A stretch of DNA of 64,000 nt, taken from the NCBI GenBank assembly GCA_964400675.1, contig CAYNVO010000002.1:257815-321814 (forward strand), written 5' to 3'. Of the stretch, positions 60,174 through 64,000 are shown piece by piece. This DNA is from 9FT-COMBO-48-23 sp964400675. GTDB taxonomy: Bacteria; Chloroflexota; Dehalococcoidia; GIF9; UBA5629. Within the stretch, counting starts at the first letter, position 1, and each line of letters opens with the position of its first letter. The notes below the pieces were generated by a model. It was not told the origin of the DNA and did not search any database. It saw nothing but the letters and a program-made list of their open reading frames with translations. A program made the position numbers and the translations under genes.

Positions 60174-61240
60174 AGCCGGCTGCCTTTTAATAATTTCATT
60201 TGTTCATCAGCGGCTAGGGCTTCGATGAGTTCGTCGAGTTCGCCATTGAGGATGCGAGGCAAATTATGGAGAGTGAGATTGATGCGATGGTCGGTGAGGC
60301 GGTCTTGAGGGAAGTTGTAGGTGCGGATTTTTTCAGAGCGCTCACCGCTGCCTATTTGAGAACGTCGTTCCTCAGTTAACTCTTCGAATTTTTTGCCTTG
60401 CTCCTTGTCTAAGAGGCGAGCCCGGAGCACTGCCATAGCCTTCAGTTTATTCCTTAACTGGGAGCGTTCGTCCTGGCAGACTGTTACTATGCCTGTAGGC
60501 AGGTGGGTGATGCGAACTGCGGTGGTCAACTTGTTTACATTTTGCCCACCGGCTCCACCACTTCGGAATAAATCAATCCTTACGTCATCTGGTTTAATAG
60601 CTATTTCTACCTCTTCGGCTTCGGGGAGGATGGCAACAGTGGCTGTTGAGGTATGGATTCGCCCTGAAGACTCTGTTACCGGTACTCGTTGTACTCGGTG
60701 TACTCCACGCTCATATTTTAACCGGCTGAAGGCTCCCTTGCCCTTTATCTCGAAGATTATTTCCTTAAAGCCGCCGAGTTCGGTCTGGTTGCTATCGATG
60801 ATATCCACCTGCCAGCCCTTGCTTTGGGCATAGCGACTGTACATGCGAAATAGGTCAGCGGCGAAAAGAGACGCTTCTCCACCGCCGGTACCGGCTCTGA
60901 TTTCCACTATGACATCTTTATTTTGGTTAATTTCTTTGGGTAAAAGTGATAGTTGCAATTGGTGAAGAATGTCGTCCTGCCGTTTTTTTAAATTAGCTAC
61001 TTCATCTTTCACCATGGGTATCATATCAGGTTCTAGTCCGTCATCTAACATGGCTTGAGTTTCCTGCAGAGCTTTAGAAATGGCTTTATATTGGCGATAC
61101 TTGGTTACGGTGTCTTCCAGACTGGCCTGTTCCTGAGCCAGTGGTTGAAGGCGTGCCAGATTTGAGGACAGCTCTGGTTGGGCTATCAGTTGGCTTAGTT
61201 CCTCATAGCGCTTTTCGATTGATTCGAGTCTATTGAACAT
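60170..61240 (-). CDS. prfA: Peptide chain release factor 1
   Basis: The 356-residue protein has GGQ at 231-233 in SGGAGGQNVNKLTTAVRIT. The codon-reading motif is PVT (residues 187-189 in RVPVTESSG), the PxT form that identifies RF1 for UAA and UAG. No frameshift is seen, which also fits RF1. It is co-transcribed with prmC, which would modify Gln233. Confidence 0.96.
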   Translation of the reverse strand: MFNRLESIEKRYEELSQLIAQPELSSNLARLQPLAQEQASLEDTVTKYRQYKAISKALQETQAMLDDGLEPDMIPMVKDEVANLKKRQDDILHQLQLSLLPKEINQNKDVIVEIRAGTGGGEASLFAADLFRMYSRYAQSKGWQVDIIDSNQTELGGFKEIIFEIKGKGAFSRLKYERGVHRVQRVPVTESSGRIHTSTATVAILPEAEEVEIAIKPDDVRIDLFRSGGAGGQNVNKLTTAVRITHLPTGIVTVCQDERSQLRNKLKAMAVLRARLLDKEQGKKFEELTEERRSQIGSGERSEKIRTYNFPQDRLTDHRINLTLHNLPRILNGELDELIEALAADEQMKLLKGSRL

Positions 61241-61314
61241 AGCTTGTTTCCAGTGAAAATTATATCATAGCTTCTAGGAATACGCTCGGATTGAGGGATG
61301 AGGTGAATCTTGGC

Positions 61315-63057
61315 TTAGATCTTTGGTATTTTCGATATCGCTTTCACATATGCCTTCACAATATCATATCGTCTCAGTACGCCGACGAGCCGAGACGGGT
61401 CTCTTCTGGAAACTACTGGTAGTCGCCCTACTTCTTTGGCTCCTAATTTTTGAACTATATCATGTAAGGTCTCATCAGGGTAGGCTTTAATCAGGTTTGT
61501 GGTGGCAATATCGGCTACCGTCAATTCACGACTTTCGCTGCCCATCCTGGATTCCACGTCAGCTAACGTGATCATTCCTTTGAGACGATTGTTTTTGTCA
61601 ACTACAGGGAAGCCGTGGTGCTTGCTCTTGGCGAACTTGTCTGCTATTTCGGCGAAGGTCATTTCTGCGGGGACTGTGGGGAAGTCTTTCGTCATTACTT
61701 CCCGGACGGTTACCTTTTCAAGTAAATCTACTTCTTCTCGCGAGCGGATAGAGATACCCCGGCGTGTTAGCTTCAAAGTGTATATGCTTTCGGGGCTGAG
61801 CCTATAAGCTATCAGAGTACTGATGACAACCGCCAACATTAGAGGCAATATAATGGCATAATCTCTGGTCATCTCGAAAATGATGATGATGGCTGTGATT
61901 GGTGCTCGAGCTGCAGCGGAAAAGACTGCTGCCATGCCTACCAGGGCATACGCTCCTGAGGGAGCAGCAATGTTCGGCAGAAGGCGATTAGCAACGTCGC
62001 CAAAAGCGCCTCCGAGCATCGCGCCCATGAATAGGCTTGGGGCGAAGACGCCTCCACTGCCGCCGCTACCTAATGTGAGAGATGTAGCCAATATTTTAAG
62101 CGGTAGCAGTGACATGAGGGTGATCAGTCCGATTTTTCCCAGGAGGGCTTGTTCTACTCCATCATAGCCTACGCCAAACAGGTAAGGATTATAGAATCCG
62201 ATAAGTCCGATACCAATGCCGCCCAGTGCTGGTTTTACGAAAGTGGGTATTTTGATAGCACCGAAAATATCCTCGGTCTTATATAAGGCACGTATAAATA
62301 GTACGCCTATCAGGGCGCATGCTGCGCCGAGCACAAAGTAGAGCGGTAGTTCCCAGTAACTATTTAGAGTGTAAGCAGGTATGCTGAATGATTGGAGGTT
62401 GCCCAGAAAAGCATGGGCGACAACGCTGGCAATAACTGAAGTGATGACCACAAAGCCGAAATGGCGGGTTAGAATTCTACCTAATATAACTTCGTGCGCA
62501 AAGAAGACTCCGGCTATAGGGGCGTTGAAAGTAGCGGAGATACCGCCGGCTGCGCCGCAGGCAACAAGGGTTTTTATCCATTCTTGGGAAAGGTATAGGC
62601 GCTGTCCTAAAATTGACCCGATGGTCGAGCCGATTTGGACGATCGGACCTTCTCTGCCTACTGAACCACCGCTGCCAATGCAGATCGATGAAGCTAATGT
62701 CTTGATTACAGCCACCCGTGCCCGGATACGTCCACCTCTGATGGCTACTGCTTCCATGACCTCAGGGACACCGTGCCCTTTGGTTTCTGAGGCACGGGTA
62801 AAGTAGACAAGTGGTCCAATTATTAAGCCTCCGATGATTGGCAGCAAAATGACGTAATATTGTCCCAGGAAGCTCAGGACGTCAGCACCACCGTCAAAGA
62901 AAAGTTTGTGAAAAAACTCGATCAGCCACCTGAAGGCAACAGCACCGAGCCCTGCGGCAATTCCAACTACGGTGGCTAGGGTGGTACCGAAAGCAAATTC
63001 AGAATTACGGAAGCGATGGTAAGCGGAGTCCAGTCGAAAAACCTTGAATATGTTCAT
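61315..63057 (-). CDS. CLC-family chloride channel/transporter with tandem CBS domains
   Basis: The 580-residue protein has a CLC membrane domain and two CBS domains at about 440-575 (VMTKDFPTVPAEMT and TTNLIKAYPDET). The gating Glu is present in SVGREGPIVQIGS. GSGGSGGVFAPSLF is the helix-N motif. The Ser-filter position reads GHGVPEVMEA, not GSGIP. In FNAPIAGVFFAHEVILG the internal-gate Glu of ClC-ec1 (Glu203) aligns with Val, as in CLC channels. It moves chloride, or another anion, across the cell membrane. The ATG at 63057 is favoured; a TTG at 63096 is possible. Confidence 0.9.
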   Translation of the reverse strand: MNIFKVFRLDSAYHRFRNSEFAFGTTLATVVGIAAGLGAVAFRWLIEFFHKLFFDGGADVLSFLGQYYVILLPIIGGLIIGPLVYFTRASETKGHGVPEVMEAVAIRGGRIRARVAVIKTLASSICIGSGGSVGREGPIVQIGSTIGSILGQRLYLSQEWIKTLVACGAAGGISATFNAPIAGVFFAHEVILGRILTRHFGFVVITSVIASVVAHAFLGNLQSFSIPAYTLNSYWELPLYFVLGAACALIGVLFIRALYKTEDIFGAIKIPTFVKPALGGIGIGLIGFYNPYLFGVGYDGVEQALLGKIGLITLMSLLPLKILATSLTLGSGGSGGVFAPSLFMGAMLGGAFGDVANRLLPNIAAPSGAYALVGMAAVFSAAARAPITAIIIIFEMTRDYAIILPLMLAVVISTLIAYRLSPESIYTLKLTRRGISIRSREEVDLLEKVTVREVMTKDFPTVPAEMTFAEIADKFAKSKHHGFPVVDKNNRLKGMITLADVESRMGSESRELTVADIATTNLIKAYPDETLHDIVQKLGAKEVGRLPVVSRRDPSRLVGVLRRYDIVKAYVKAISKIPKI

Positions 63058-63214
63058 AAGTACCTGATGGTGAGGATTATGAATTTGCCGGTGCAAAGCC
63101 TTTAGGGTGATTGGGTTTTATTTTAACATGTGATGCTAACGGGGACAAATAACGTGCACTCTGAATGCGTTATCTAATTAATGGTGGTTTATAATTGTAT
63201 AGGGCACGTACGTA

Positions 63215-63243
63215 TTGACAGGTGCTGCAGGTTGTGTTAATAT
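63215..63243 (+). promoter_or_regulatory. rRNA promoter
   Basis: TTGACA at 63215-63220 and TAATAT at 63238-63243 are separated by exactly 17 bases. This is a near-consensus sigma-70 promoter about 55 bases upstream of the mature 16S start. Such strength is expected for an rRNA operon. Confidence 0.8.
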
Positions 63244-63260
63244 ATTAGTCTGTTTGCAAT

Positions 63261-63274
63261 TGCGCACTTTAACA
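63261..63274 (+). promoter_or_regulatory. boxA-like antitermination element of the rRNA leader
   Basis: TGCGCACTTTAACA resembles the boxA consensus TGCTCTTTAACA used by NusB/NusE to keep polymerase going through rRNA. It lies between the promoter and the 16S start, the usual position. Confidence 0.55.
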
Positions 63275-63296
63275 ACTGGATAGTGGAAGGAAATCT

Positions 63297-64000
<704 letters not shown>

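Overview
The window looks like a chromosome segment of a Dehalococcoidia-like member of the Chloroflexota. The partial 16S rRNA gene at the right edge has a 5' half that reads like that class, though I could not run a search. Housekeeping genes with no phage or plasmid hallmarks dominate, and intergenic gaps carry copies of a short palindromic repeat of the GTCATTCTGAGC type. Base composition is close to balanced. The exception is 11.2-13.4 kb, which is visibly more AT-rich.

Layout. The left edge holds the start of a lysine 2,3-aminomutase-like gene on the minus strand. Positions 0.5-8.4 kb are accessory metabolism: a duplicated-domain lipoprotein, a pyruvate-kinase-like alpha/beta protein, an amino acid permease, a 3beta-HSD-like SDR paired with a steroid 5alpha-reductase homologue, a haloalkane dehalogenase, an ICMT-like methyltransferase, YjbQ and a DUF1847 protein. 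mutS follows. Next comes an AT-rich pair, a four-helix membrane protein and an OLD-like ATPase with a TOPRIM/DUF4435-type C-terminus, which is the best candidate for an undescribed defence module. Positions 13.6-19 kb carry zinc-ribbon, HEAT-repeat and membrane proteins and a deacetylase-like/esterase fusion.

From 19.2 to 25.7 kb lies a tight argJ-argB-argD-argG-argH-rpe operon, followed by the rpmB/fakA/recG neighbourhood known from Firmicutes, then argS, trpS, an inositol-phosphatase family gene, a double-flavodoxin protein with a Cys cluster, and a four-PAS diguanylate cyclase. A DegV (FakB-like) gene could supply the lipid-binding partner of the FakA kinase at 26 kb. It overlaps end to end with a zinc alcohol dehydrogenase that has two structural-zinc loops. 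mutS2 and a DUF1254 lipoprotein follow.

Positions 44.6-49.2 kb hold a marR-regulated efflux cassette (marR, a 28-codon ORF, two HlyD adaptors, a DHA2 MFS pump). It is bounded on one side by an intact XRE-cupin regulator gene and on the other by a vestige of the same gene's 3' end. A similar arrangement, a duplicated gene 3' end across a transporter gene, is seen at 2-3.6 kb. Then come an acyl-CoA dehydrogenase, an aminotransferase with an Lrp regulator, gatA/gatC, a second-type EF-G, etfA/etfB, prmC/prfA, a CLC channel with CBS domains, and the rRNA promoter with the 16S start. No tRNA gene, CRISPR array, transposase or integrase was seen.
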